A stretch of 51,915 nt of DNA from an uncultured Bacteroidales bacterium (GTDB lineage: Bacteria; Bacteroidota; Bacteroidia; Bacteroidales; F082). Numbering within the stretch: position 1 is the stretch's first letter; the number at the start of each line of letters is the position of its first letter. Under the pieces are notes generated by a model, which saw only the letters and a list, made by a program, of their open reading frames with translations, did not search any database and was not told where the DNA came from. Shown piece by piece: positions 1-8,137 of this stretch. The stretch is from the NCBI GenBank assembly GCA_900317155.1, contig ONFO01000024.1, positions 1 to 51,915 of the forward strand, in the 5' to 3' direction. The position numbers and the translations under genes were made by a program.

Positions 1-441
1 TCCACTCACTTCGGCACGGTTCACGCCCACTGAAACCACTTCCTTCGACTTCACCTCCGGCAGGTTGTACTCCTCCGTCTTGAAGGTCTTTATCTCCGTG
101 CGATAGGGCGCCTTGCCTCCATAATCCACCGAATAACGGTAGTAATAGGTCGTGTTCGTGCGCAGGTTCTTCACCTCAACACTGAAATCCGTGCCCTCAA
201 GCAGGGTGCGGTAGGCGTCGCCGTCCATCAGGTCGGCCTGGCGACCCAGCTCCAGCGTGATACCGTCTATCGCGCCCAAATAGGCATAGGTTCCTGTAAT
301 CTTCACCGATTGCGTCAACGCCTCTACTTTCTCGTTCTCTATCTTGAACGTGTCCTTGTTCACTTCTGTGTCTTTCTTGCAGGATACCGCAATCGTAGTC
401 AAAACAAGCAAGAAAGCATATATAAATGCGTGCTTTTTCAT
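1..441 (-). CDS. FN3-like repeat lipoprotein, partial at 3' end
   Basis: Open from ATG at 441 to the window edge (147 codons), so the C-terminus lies outside. The N-terminus is a lipoprotein signal: MKKHAFIYAF, a hydrophobic stretch, then VSCKKD with Cys21 as the likely lipidated residue. The next ~110 residues match the N-terminal part of the gene immediately upstream (472-1749). Both have a 'KITGTYAYLG'-type strand, a 'NTTYYYRYSVDYG' segment and a 'FKTEEYNLP' linker, typical of Bacteroidales FN3-like surface lipoproteins. It is last in a tight minus-strand run with the genes at 472, 1777 and 2681. Exact function is unknown; a surface-exposed or periplasm-facing adhesion or structural protein is plausible. 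Confidence 0.8.
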   Translation of the reverse strand, partial: MKKHAFIYAFLLVLTTIAVSCKKDTEVNKDTFKIENEKVEALTQSVKITGTYAYLGAIDGITLELGRQADLMDGDAYRTLLEGTDFSVEVKNLRTNTTYYYRYSVDYGGKAPYRTEIKTFKTEEYNLPEVKSKEVVSVGVNRAEVSG

Positions 442-471
442 ATTGATTCAATATTAAATGATAGCACCAAA

Positions 472-1749
472 TCAATGTTTCTTGGAAGGAATCACAAACG
501 ACACCTCGTTGCCGTAAGCCATACCCAGTGCATTAACGGCATACGCACGCACGTAATACGTAACATCTTGTTCCAAATCAGTCATCTGGCATGAAAACAC
601 GCCCATGCCTGAGCCGCTTGTGAGATACATGTCATCCACCGTAGGATTATGGCTTGTGCTCCAACAGATGCCTCTTTCAGTGACCTCAGACCCACCATCT
701 TCCACAACATTGCCACCACCAGTAGCCATGTTATCCAAAATGCTCACGACATCCTTTGTCACCACAGTAGGAACCGTCATCTCCGACTCCAAAGTGATGG
801 TAACTTCATTACTGTAAGCCACACCATGGCCGTTCACAGCGTAAGCGCGCACATAATATTTCGTATTGGTTGCCAGATTTGTAATGGTACGCGAAAACGA
901 TCCAATACCTTCGCCGCAGCTTTCATGGTTATTGTCCATAACAGGGCTTGGAGAAGTGTTCCAACAGATGCCTCTGACAATCACTGCGCTAGCACCCTGT
1001 TCAGAAACGGTTGCTGTAACAGCAAATGAGGTTGCACTTACATTGGAATAGTCGTCAATCGTCACCGTTGGCAATGATCCCACAGGTGCTGTCGTAAAGC
1101 TGACCTCATTGCCGTATGCAATGCCCTTGCTGTTGCCTGCAAAAGCCCTCACATAATAGGTCTGGTCGGGTTGAAGTTCACTCATTACACAATCGAAAGT
1201 GCCCAATCCAGTACCAGCATAGACATAAAAGTCGCCGATAGTCGGATTATGCGACAAGCTCCAGCACATACCACGAACTGATATCTGGTCACCGCCACCA
1301 TCCGTGGTCACCTCACCGTGGCCAGACGCCGTATTGGCTTGGATGCCATCCACTTCACCCGTCTTCACAATGGGCAGTTGGAAGTCTTCCGTGGCAAATG
1401 ACTTGACATTGGTGAGGAAAGTAGATGAAGCACCATAATCAATTTCATAGCAATAATAGTAATCCACTACAGGTTGAAGTCCCGTGATGGTCACATTGAA
1501 TTGTTTGTCGTTAACGATAGTTCTGTAATTCTCAGCATCCGACAAATCCGCATTTTGGCCGATTTTCACCTCGATGCTATTGATTTTACCTGCATAATCG
1601 TATTCACCTTCCATGCGAACCGACAAGGCATCGGCAACAATCTTTTCTTTTGTAATCTTAAAAGTGGTGATGTTGACATCTGAATCTTTTTTACAGCCAG
1701 CTAAAACCATAAAAGCCAGCAAAATAACTGTTAATTTGTAGTATTTCAT
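472..1749 (-). CDS. Lipoprotein with three FN3-like repeats
   Basis: A 425-residue lipoprotein starting MKYYKLTVIL with lipobox LAGC (Cys19) followed by KKDSD. An in-frame ATG six bases upstream (1755) is an alternative start. After a ~110-residue N-terminal domain shared with the next gene there are three ~95-residue repeats. Each has a 'RG(I/M)CWS' strand, an 'NPTVDD'-type loop and ends 'YYVRAYAVN..G.AYGNEVSF'. This repeat is common in Bacteroidales cell-surface lipoproteins and resembles fibronectin type III. The gap to the upstream gene (stop at 1777) is about 27 bases, consistent with one transcript. No enzymatic motif is seen; binding or a structural surface role is inferred. Confidence 0.85.
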   Translation of the reverse strand: MKYYKLTVILLAFMVLAGCKKDSDVNITTFKITKEKIVADALSVRMEGEYDYAGKINSIEVKIGQNADLSDAENYRTIVNDKQFNVTITGLQPVVDYYYCYEIDYGASSTFLTNVKSFATEDFQLPIVKTGEVDGIQANTASGHGEVTTDGGGDQISVRGMCWSLSHNPTIGDFYVYAGTGLGTFDCVMSELQPDQTYYVRAFAGNSKGIAYGNEVSFTTAPVGSLPTVTIDDYSNVSATSFAVTATVSEQGASAVIVRGICWNTSPSPVMDNNHESCGEGIGSFSRTITNLATNTKYYVRAYAVNGHGVAYSNEVTITLESEMTVPTVVTKDVVSILDNMATGGGNVVEDGGSEVTERGICWSTSHNPTVDDMYLTSGSGMGVFSCQMTDLEQDVTYYVRAYAVNALGMAYGNEVSFVIPSKKH

Positions 1750-1776
1750 TATCATGCTTTTTAAATTGTTTATCGT

Positions 1777-2670
1777 TTATTCTTTACTTATAACTATAGG
1801 TTTGATAATCACTTGCATATCCTTATCGGCGCGACGGCATCTCATGAGCCATTTCTGGAAATCGGAGTACGAAAGGAAACGAGGCAAGGATTCTGGTTTA
1901 CCGTTCACGTCGATGATTTTGTTCGACTCATCATCATTTGCTTTCGTGAACTTATTGGGTGAAAAAACGACATAGACCATATTCTGCTCAGCCGCTTCCT
2001 TTTCGCAAGTCATATCATATTCTTGACATTTCTCATCTTTTTCAGCATGGTCTTCTGAAAACAAGATGTACGACTTGTTCGCTTTCACGGTAAACTGTCC
2101 GTCTTCATCTTCAGAATAGGGTAAAAGGCAATAGGCATCACCATTCCCATCCATCAGATAGACAGCAAGATAACCCTTAGTTGGTGACTTAAAGGATAGA
2201 TACAGTTGCTCACCATGTCGGAACTGGTCTTCATCATGTTTGCCATTGGTTTGTTTCAGCAACTTGGCACTGATTTCTATGGGAGCAGAAACAATCTCAC
2301 GGGCATGTCCCCACACCTTTGCCTTTGCAATCATAAAGCCCGGATCGAATTTGACTTCAGTCTCAGGTTCCCTTGTGTCACCGAGCCATTCTCCTTTCAC
2401 CGAACTCTCGCCCAAAGAGAAGAAATTGGTGTTAGACTTGCCATTGTCGTTCTGGATCACACTGGTGCTTTGCATATCGATAAGCGTGCCGAAAGCCTCG
2501 GCAAGGGCTTGTATTTTGGCTTTCTCAATGGCTGTGGCTAAGGCTTCATTCGGCGTAATGTTCAATGGCGCATAATAGGCGTATTCCCCCGACACCTCCC
2601 GCTCTCTTTGAGCGAAAGATATCAAGGGAAACACGGCCAATATAATAAGCAATACTGACTTCCGTATCAT
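1777..2670 (-). CDS. Exported DUF4384-like protein with LPP20-like N-terminus
   Basis: A 297-residue protein with a signal peptide (MIRKSVLLIILAVFPLISFA, cleavage near AQ). Residues ~30-110 hold alternating helices with 'EALATAIEKAKIQALAEAFG', the Ala-rich pattern seen in LPP20-like domains. Residues ~140-240 look like DUF4384: 'GYLAVYLMDGNGDAYCLLPY', then 'VKANKSYILFS' and 'MVYVVFSPNKF'. DUF4384 proteins are envelope proteins of unknown biochemical role, often with repeat partners. Only 10 bases separate its start from the stop of the upstream gene, so the two are probably co-transcribed. The family call rests on motif resemblance, not a search. Confidence 0.7.
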   Translation of the reverse strand: MIRKSVLLIILAVFPLISFAQREREVSGEYAYYAPLNITPNEALATAIEKAKIQALAEAFGTLIDMQSTSVIQNDNGKSNTNFFSLGESSVKGEWLGDTREPETEVKFDPGFMIAKAKVWGHAREIVSAPIEISAKLLKQTNGKHDEDQFRHGEQLYLSFKSPTKGYLAVYLMDGNGDAYCLLPYSEDEDGQFTVKANKSYILFSEDHAEKDEKCQEYDMTCEKEAAEQNMVYVVFSPNKFTKANDDESNKIIDVNGKPESLPRFLSYSDFQKWLMRCRRADKDMQVIIKPIVISKE

Positions 2671-2680
2671 CTCTCAATTG

Positions 2681-3316
2681 TTAATCGCCAAGGATATCAT
2701 CCAATCTTTCGGAAAGTTCATTGGCCTCGTTTTCAAGTTCTTCCCTCATGGCAGCCTTGGCAGCTTTATCCGCCAAATCCCGGCTATAGTAAACGATAAC
2801 GCGCACTTCCATGTTGCCGTTCGGGAGGTCACGATACAACTTCACTGGAGTAATCACCTGACCTAACCTTTGGGAGATGAGGTTTTTGCTCGCACTAATA
2901 CTGGTCGCCAAAGAGACGGCTTCTTCTTTGGAGATTTCCTTGTTAGCCAACTTGTTGTCGATGATTTGGATAACACGGGTTTCCATCTTGCCAGCCAGAT
3001 TCAGTTTCGACAAGTTCTCCGCTTGGAACATGGCTGCATCATACACCTGCCCTACCGACATGGCGTCGCCTTGGATGAACTTGTCGTAACCATTTTCATC
3101 CTTTTGTCGCAGCATGACATAAGAATCTTTCAGCTGCATCTCAATCGAGGGGAGCCCAGGAGCCACTTTCCAACCCTCTTTCTTCAACTGTTTGGCTTCC
3201 TGTTTTGCAGTCTTCTCGATTTCCTTCATCTCTCTTTTGCTCAGCTGGGCATAAGAAGTGGGCATAGCAACGGCCATGGCGACCACTAACATCAATAACA
3301 TTCCAAGTTTTTTCAT
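2681..3316 (-). CDS. Exported protein of unknown function, LPP20-like
   Basis: A 211-residue protein with a clear signal peptide (MKKLGMLLMLVVAMAVA, cleavage near SYA-Q). The mature N-terminus is highly charged and helical ('SKREMKEIEKTAKQEAKQL'), probably a short coiled coil. A central segment 'QVYDAAMFQAENLSKLNLAG' followed by 'VIQIIDNKLANKEIS' has the Ala-rich helical pattern of LPP20-like domains, and 'NMEVRVIVYYSRDLA' forms a late strand. It is the first gene of the tight run 3316 to 1. A 142-base gap separates it from the anti-sigma gene, so it probably has its own promoter. I cannot assign a reaction or a partner. Confidence 0.7.
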   Translation of the reverse strand: MKKLGMLLMLVVAMAVAMPTSYAQLSKREMKEIEKTAKQEAKQLKKEGWKVAPGLPSIEMQLKDSYVMLRQKDENGYDKFIQGDAMSVGQVYDAAMFQAENLSKLNLAGKMETRVIQIIDNKLANKEISKEEAVSLATSISASKNLISQRLGQVITPVKLYRDLPNGNMEVRVIVYYSRDLADKAAKAAMREELENEANELSERLDDILGD

Positions 3317-3458
3317 TTTAGTGTTCCTTTCTTTTGTTTGATTTGTATTTGTTTAATTGTTTAATTTGCTAAATAGAGGACACAATTTCAAAAAAATAGT
3401 CCAATTGTTTGGTTTTCTTAGTAATTTATTATCTGTTTCGTTGGTTAACAATGTATAA

Positions 3459-4904
3459 TCATTTCTTTTCCAAAGTAATATACCAAGGATCAGCCAATGA
3501 AGGCCGATACATACCCTCCCACACTTGATAGCCCTCCTTCGTGACTTGCACGCGTTGGGTCTTGTCTTGCTTGGCAAAGGGAATCTCTATCCTGAACTGC
3601 CCGAAGGCATCGGTTTGCACTGTCATGTCTTGCAATGTCACCGTGGCATTTTCAATGGGTTGCTCCGTTTCAAAATCAACCACGCGACCAAACACCACAC
3701 CCAAGTCGTTGTTGCGTTTCAGATTCAGGCTCAACGACTTCTGCACCTTTATCACGGTATCGATAGTTTGGTAGCCATCGGCCTCAAAAACGACATGCAC
3801 GTCGGAGTTTCTGTATTTATAGGGTATCTCATTGAGGAACACAGTGGCATTATCGGCACCCACCTTGATGGTCTGCACCGCGTTGTCGGCATACTCGCAT
3901 TGCAGCGTGCCTTCTGCGAAGGGCAGCGACGGAATGCAGTAGTTCTTGTCTTCGGTAACGTTGATTTTCATCTGCAAAGGTGTCGACACACGCCAGAAGT
4001 AATATCCAATTCCACCTAACAAAAGCAACACTACAATTCCAAGGATATAAAATCTAAGCTTCTTTGCGGTCTCCGGTCCATGAGCCTGTCGAAGGGCCGG
4101 ATCTCCGATATAACCATCTTCCGCCAGCCGCTTGATGATCTCCTCGTATGCCACATCCGCAAACTTGCGCACATAGCCCAATTCGTAGTCGAAATGCTGC
4201 ATCTCAGGATTGGCCGACAAAGGAGCGGGTTGTTTGGTCGACACCATGAAACAGCCCGTATGCTTCCAGCGTTCCATGAACTCGTTGGCCGAATAGGTTT
4301 TGTCTTGCTCGGGATGCGAAGGATCTCTTACCACCACCTTCAAATGGTCGGGGTCGGTGGTGTCGATGCCTGCCACGAGCATCACGTGCTGGGCTTCCGC
4401 AGTATCAGCTGCATCAGCATCAACGCCCACGATGATCTTATGGCCTTGGCTCAGCTCGTGCATGATATGATAGACACCCGCGTTGCGCATCTGCACGGAT
4501 TCCACGCCATAGTGGTTGAGCAACTCACCCACGAAGTCGAAAGCGCTGCCCTTCCCTTCCTCAAACCAGCCTTGCTTCTTGGCCAAAGCCGTCAACTCTT
4601 CCGTGCTCACCTCGATGCCGTAGTTGCGAAGCACCATCTGTTGTGCCTTGATGGCGCAGTCCATCTTTTCAGATGCTGCCGCCAGCGCATATTCATCATA
4701 CTCTATCATGGAGCGGGCAAATACCGATGGACGGGCGATATCTTCCTGATAGGCCATCTCGGCACGGGCAGCGAGAAGGACATCCATTTCATCCTCGTTC
4801 TCGGAAAGATAAGCTTCAACCGCCTTCCTTTCCTCGTCGGTCACCTTGCCTTCAAGATAGCAGGCTATCAGTTCATCGGTGATTTGCATTTTTTCGTTTT
4901 TCAT
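3459..4904 (-). CDS. Membrane anti-sigma-like factor with C39-type cysteine protease domain
   Basis: 481 residues from the ATG at 4904; an in-frame GTG at 4910 overlaps the sigma gene stop. Residues ~1-50 look like an anti-sigma N-terminus ('ITDELIACYLEGKVTDEER'). Residues ~75-220 resemble a peptidase C39/papain-like domain: 'DCAIKAQQMVLRNYG' (Cys83), 'AQHVMLVAGID' (His173) and 'VVVRDPSHP' (Asp194) supply a complete Cys-His-Asp set. A transmembrane helix follows at ~284-305 (YILGIVVLLLLGGIGYYFW). The outer part holds a PEGA-like stretch and a carboxypeptidase-regulatory-like domain ('GVVFGRVVDFETEQPIENAT'). It follows the sigma gene by 2 bases, which supports a sigma/anti-sigma pair. With the helix as the only membrane segment, the protease-like domain would face the cytoplasm beside the sigma-binding part. 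A short repeat is inserted in the linker before the helix. Confidence 0.8.
   Translation of the reverse strand: MKNEKMQITDELIACYLEGKVTDEERKAVEAYLSENEDEMDVLLAARAEMAYQEDIARPSVFARSMIEYDEYALAAASEKMDCAIKAQQMVLRNYGIEVSTEELTALAKKQGWFEEGKGSAFDFVGELLNHYGVESVQMRNAGVYHIMHELSQGHKIIVGVDADAADTAEAQHVMLVAGIDTTDPDHLKVVVRDPSHPEQDKTYSANEFMERWKHTGCFMVSTKQPAPLSANPEMQHFDYELGYVRKFADVAYEEIIKRLAEDGYIGDPALRQAHGPETAKKLRFYILGIVVLLLLGGIGYYFWRVSTPLQMKINVTEDKNYCIPSLPFAEGTLQCEYADNAVQTIKVGADNATVFLNEIPYKYRNSDVHVVFEADGYQTIDTVIKVQKSLSLNLKRNNDLGVVFGRVVDFETEQPIENATVTLQDMTVQTDAFGQFRIEIPFAKQDKTQRVQVTKEGYQVWEGMYRPSLADPWYITLEKK
4075..4100 (-). repeat. Short interspersed repeat inserted in frame
   Basis: The sequence around 'gagcctgtcgaagggccgg' matches the widespread bacterial short repeat whose core is CTTCGACAGGCTCA. 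On the minus strand it is read as the peptide ALRQAHGPE, in the linker between the C39-like domain and the transmembrane helix of the anti-sigma-like protein. The reading frame is kept. Recognition is from memory of this repeat class. Confidence 0.5.
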
Positions 4905-4906
4905 GG

Positions 4907-5494
4907 TCACACTAACTTCTTTTCTTGCATTTTTGACTTCAACTCCAACCTGGCTTTCTTAGTCAAGTTGTACACTGCCGCTACCGTGCATCCCATCTCC
5001 TCGGCGATGTCCTCGGCACGCTTGCCCGTCAGGTCGGCCAACAGGGCATAACGTTCGCGAGGCTTCGAGAGCTGGTCGATGGCTTTGTAGAGTTCAAGGC
5101 GGCTCATCTCATTGATAACATCGTAGTCGTCCGTCTCGTTTTTCTTGGTCTCGACAATCAATTGAGGGTCTATCGCGACTAATTTAGTCTGAGAAATGTG
5201 CTTTTTTTTGAAAAATCTTACTGCAATGACAGTCAACCAGGTATCCAGCTTCGATTTAAACTCAAAGCTTCTCAACTTCTCCCAATTATTCTGGCTAATA
5301 AGCAGATAAAACTCGGTAATCAATTCTTCTTTCTGGCCTTGTGAATGGAAAATGCTGTTGATGATATGGGCAAACATGCCATTGCAACGGTAAAAGAACA
5401 AGTATTCGATAGCATCCTGGTCGTTGGCCAGCAACAGTTCAACCAGTTCCTTATCGCTCAGACTGTCAAAAAAAGCTTTGTTCCTTTCACGCAT
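4907..5494 (-). CDS. RNA polymerase sigma-70 family factor (ECF-like)
   Basis: 195 residues. Residues ~15-95 resemble sigma region 2: 'DQDAIEYLFFYRCNGMFAHI', then 'TEFYLLISQNNWEKLRSF' and 'LDTWLTVIAVRFFKKK', the usual -10 recognition helices. Residues ~135-185 resemble region 4: 'AIDQLSKPRERYALLADLTG', then 'AEDIAEEMGCTVAAVYNLTK', a helix-turn-helix for the -35 element. There is no region 1.1 or 3, as in extracytoplasmic-function sigma factors. It starts 2 bases after the upstream gene stop and its own stop abuts the anti-sigma gene. It probably directs transcription of nearby exported-protein genes in response to an envelope signal; the signal is not visible. Confidence 0.85.
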   Translation of the reverse strand: MRERNKAFFDSLSDKELVELLLANDQDAIEYLFFYRCNGMFAHIINSIFHSQGQKEELITEFYLLISQNNWEKLRSFEFKSKLDTWLTVIAVRFFKKKHISQTKLVAIDPQLIVETKKNETDDYDVINEMSRLELYKAIDQLSKPRERYALLADLTGKRAEDIAEEMGCTVAAVYNLTKKARLELKSKMQEKKLV

Positions 5495-5496
5495 GA

Positions 5497-6525
5497 CTAT
5501 TCGAAACTCTTCAACATTTCCTTTATTTCATCGATTTGGGTTCTAAAGTTCCCCACCTCCATCTCATTCAACATTTCATACATTCTCAAGGCTTTACGGA
5601 AACAATTCTCTGCCATCACCCTGTCTTGGGCATCCCTAAAGATCATGCCCAGGTAATAACAACTCTTGGCATACCTAGGTCCATCCGCCGCAAACCCGCT
5701 TTCGTACTGTTGGGTATAACTGTCAAGCACCATCACATCAGAATACAGTGAGTCGGGGATGTTGACCAAATCGTATTTACCTTTGGCCACATGGATTTCG
5801 GGATTCGTCATAGGATAGCTTCCTGAAAAAGCAAGATAATCATCCAAGACATCCGTCTCGGGTTCATCGCAAACAAGAGCCAATGCGTCAAACACCTCGC
5901 CCGAAAGGAGCTTCTCGTACAACGGCAGCTCCGTTCCCTTCAGGTCGTCTTGATTGATGCGGGCCATCATGTCGGCATACTCATCCATCCGCAGATAGGC
6001 GGTCTTCAGTTCCGCCTCGGCTTGCGACTCCCAATACTTCAATTCCGGTTCCGTTATCAACTGTTGCGCATACTGACGGTTAAAAAACGACATCGTGGAA
6101 TCGTAACGACGAATAGATGCCGCCTCGAGCAAGGCATAATAACGGGTGCGCGCTTCGGCAACCTTTCCAACAGGGGCCATCACTATCCGCAGGGAATCCT
6201 TGTCCGTCAAAGTGTAGCCTTCACGCGACACGTGATGATTCACCATCTCATAGCCATATTTCTTGGCATTCAATCCGAGCACCACATCACCTACTTTATG
6301 CTCACCGAAGCTAAGGCGAAACAAACCGAAGGCATCGCTCGACGTAGGCTGGCAATCGTGTGCCGATGGAATAGTAATGGCAACGCCCGACAAGGCCTTG
6401 CCTCCTGAATTCATCTCCACCACACAACCGTATTGAACCATTTGAGCCGACAAAAACTCACAAAACATGGCAAGAAATGCCATGAATAACCACTTTTTTC
6501 TACCAAGTAATGTACTCATATTCAT
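5497..6525 (-). CDS. Exported protein with carboxypeptidase-regulatory-like and TPR-like parts
   Basis: 342 residues; MNMSTLLGRKKWLF followed by a hydrophobic signal to ~28 (FLSAQ). A second ATG at 6519 is equally possible. Residues ~30-120 look like a beta-sandwich of the CarboxypepD_reg type ('GGKALSGVAITIPSA', 'SDAFGLFRLSFGEHKVGDVV'). The C-terminal ~70 residues carry one recognisable TPR-like unit ('CYYLGMIFRDAQDRVMAENC', 'FRKALRMYEML'). It lies 2 bases upstream of the sigma gene and 37 bases downstream of the transglutaminase-like gene, so it is probably in the same operon. It may act as the exported sensor or partner of the sigma/anti-sigma pair. That is inference from adjacency and from the shared outer beta-sandwich type. 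Confidence 0.7.
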   Translation of the reverse strand: MNMSTLLGRKKWLFMAFLAMFCEFLSAQMVQYGCVVEMNSGGKALSGVAITIPSAHDCQPTSSDAFGLFRLSFGEHKVGDVVLGLNAKKYGYEMVNHHVSREGYTLTDKDSLRIVMAPVGKVAEARTRYYALLEAASIRRYDSTMSFFNRQYAQQLITEPELKYWESQAEAELKTAYLRMDEYADMMARINQDDLKGTELPLYEKLLSGEVFDALALVCDEPETDVLDDYLAFSGSYPMTNPEIHVAKGKYDLVNIPDSLYSDVMVLDSYTQQYESGFAADGPRYAKSCYYLGMIFRDAQDRVMAENCFRKALRMYEMLNEMEVGNFRTQIDEIKEMLKSFE

Positions 6526-6562
6526 TTAAAATAATAAACTAACCACCCATAGGCAACTGGAA

Positions 6563-8098
6563 TCAGAGCCTCATCACCTTGGGGTTTTTATCTTTGTATT
6601 GGTTGGCGCAACGGCCCACCGGTGCTCCACTCAACCATGTCGGTTCGCAAATCATATACTTCTCACCGTCAACCATCAAATAATCACCTTTCACGGGCTC
6701 ATTGAAATGTACAGCCGTAGTCACATGGGCAGGATAACTCAGCAGCACCACATCGAGACCTACCAACTCACGCACCAAGCAGGAGAACAAGATGGAACGG
6801 TCCTCACAGTCACAATAGGGATAATAGAATGTTTCGTCAGGGTAAAGCGGGCGCTCGTAGCCAAACTGATCCATGTCGGAAGAATAGCCAAATCCCGTTT
6901 GGACAAAATTCAGCAACATGTCAACCGCCTCCACTTCCGTTTTTCCCTCAATTGCCTTTTGCAACACCGGATAGAGGTCACGCTTCACGCATTCGCTCAA
7001 CGAGGCGTAAGAATAATAGTTCCACTGGCTGGAAACCGGATAGTCGTCATAAAATGCCATCAGGTTTTTGTTCGTTACAATCGTGACCTCAATCTCAGGA
7101 TAATGTTGCGCCGAGAATGTTTGTTTTTCGGTCCTATCAAGACTGAACTTGGGTTGCACCATAGCCAGGGAAAGCGATTTCTCTTGTGGGAACGCCCTGT
7201 CAAACACAAGCATCGACTTGTCTTGCAAAGACTTGTCAATGATATAGTAGTGGATGCCATCCATCACCGTGTACTTATAATGATATATCCTTTCGTCTGA
7301 GCCTATCAGCAAGGTCAACTGGTCCTCAACCTTTGCGATACGCATCTGATAGCCCGACTGGACCAAAATGTACATTTGCAGTACCACGGCCTCATTGGTG
7401 CCTTTGCCAAAATACTTGCCGGCCATCTCCTCCGCCAACTTCACGTATGCCCAGTCACATAAGTTGCAAGCTTTTCTTTGCCTCAAGCATTCGGCCACAA
7501 TATTGTCGTAATAAGAGCATGACAACTTCTTCCACATTCTGGCCACACTTTTCTCAGAAACGTTCTTGAGTTTGATGGGACTTTTCGGCTCTGGCTCGAC
7601 GCGAACCTTGATAGGAGAACCATAGAGTGACAACGACTGCATAGAGGCGTCGGCGTCAAAGGTCGTCATAATCGGGTCAAGTGGCTCGGGCTGACCTGAC
7701 AGCACGAGACTCTCATTAGAAATAGAGCCCAAAGGCAGGCGAGTCTTTGGCAATCGCTCCGAGGGAGAGGCTTCGATTTCGTCATACTCTATCTTGGAGT
7801 TGGTCACAACGGCTTCATGCTCAAAAGTGATGGTCGTCGGCTTAGGCTGCATCGGAGGTTCCTCAGCATCCTTGACATTGTAAAGTGTCCATGCCTCTTC
7901 CATGAATTTGGCATATTCGGCATTGGCCTTCTGACGAAAGTCTTCAAACTCGTCGTTGGCCTGTTGCACGAATCTATCAAATTCGTCCATGGCTTTTTCC
8001 TTCGCATTTTTCGCCTCTTTTTTCATGTCGTCATCAACCTGGGCTGCGGCTGCGACTGTAAAAAGCAATGCCAAAAGTGTAAATGTCAACTTTTTCAT
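6563..8098 (-). CDS. Exported transglutaminase-fold protein, paralogue 1
   Basis: 511 residues with a signal peptide (MKKLTFTLLALLFTVAAAAQ) and a charged helical segment to ~70. The last ~130 residues resemble the transglutaminase/arylamine-acetyltransferase fold: 'FYYPYCDCEDRSILFSCLVR' (nucleophile Cys in DCED), 'YPAHVTTAVHF' (His) and 'MICEPTW' at the third triad position, where Glu stands instead of the usual Asp. It is paralogous along its whole length to the gene at 8138, with 39 bases between them, which points to tandem duplication. Such domains act as thiol proteases or amidases on cell-envelope substrates, or are inactive binding domains. The Asp-to-Glu change leaves activity open. 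Confidence 0.75.
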   Translation of the reverse strand: MKKLTFTLLALLFTVAAAAQVDDDMKKEAKNAKEKAMDEFDRFVQQANDEFEDFRQKANAEYAKFMEEAWTLYNVKDAEEPPMQPKPTTITFEHEAVVTNSKIEYDEIEASPSERLPKTRLPLGSISNESLVLSGQPEPLDPIMTTFDADASMQSLSLYGSPIKVRVEPEPKSPIKLKNVSEKSVARMWKKLSCSYYDNIVAECLRQRKACNLCDWAYVKLAEEMAGKYFGKGTNEAVVLQMYILVQSGYQMRIAKVEDQLTLLIGSDERIYHYKYTVMDGIHYYIIDKSLQDKSMLVFDRAFPQEKSLSLAMVQPKFSLDRTEKQTFSAQHYPEIEVTIVTNKNLMAFYDDYPVSSQWNYYSYASLSECVKRDLYPVLQKAIEGKTEVEAVDMLLNFVQTGFGYSSDMDQFGYERPLYPDETFYYPYCDCEDRSILFSCLVRELVGLDVVLLSYPAHVTTAVHFNEPVKGDYLMVDGEKYMICEPTWLSGAPVGRCANQYKDKNPKVMRL

Positions 8099-8137
8099 AT
8101 ACGCGTATTTTATTTGTTTTCAATAACAACTGGTTTT

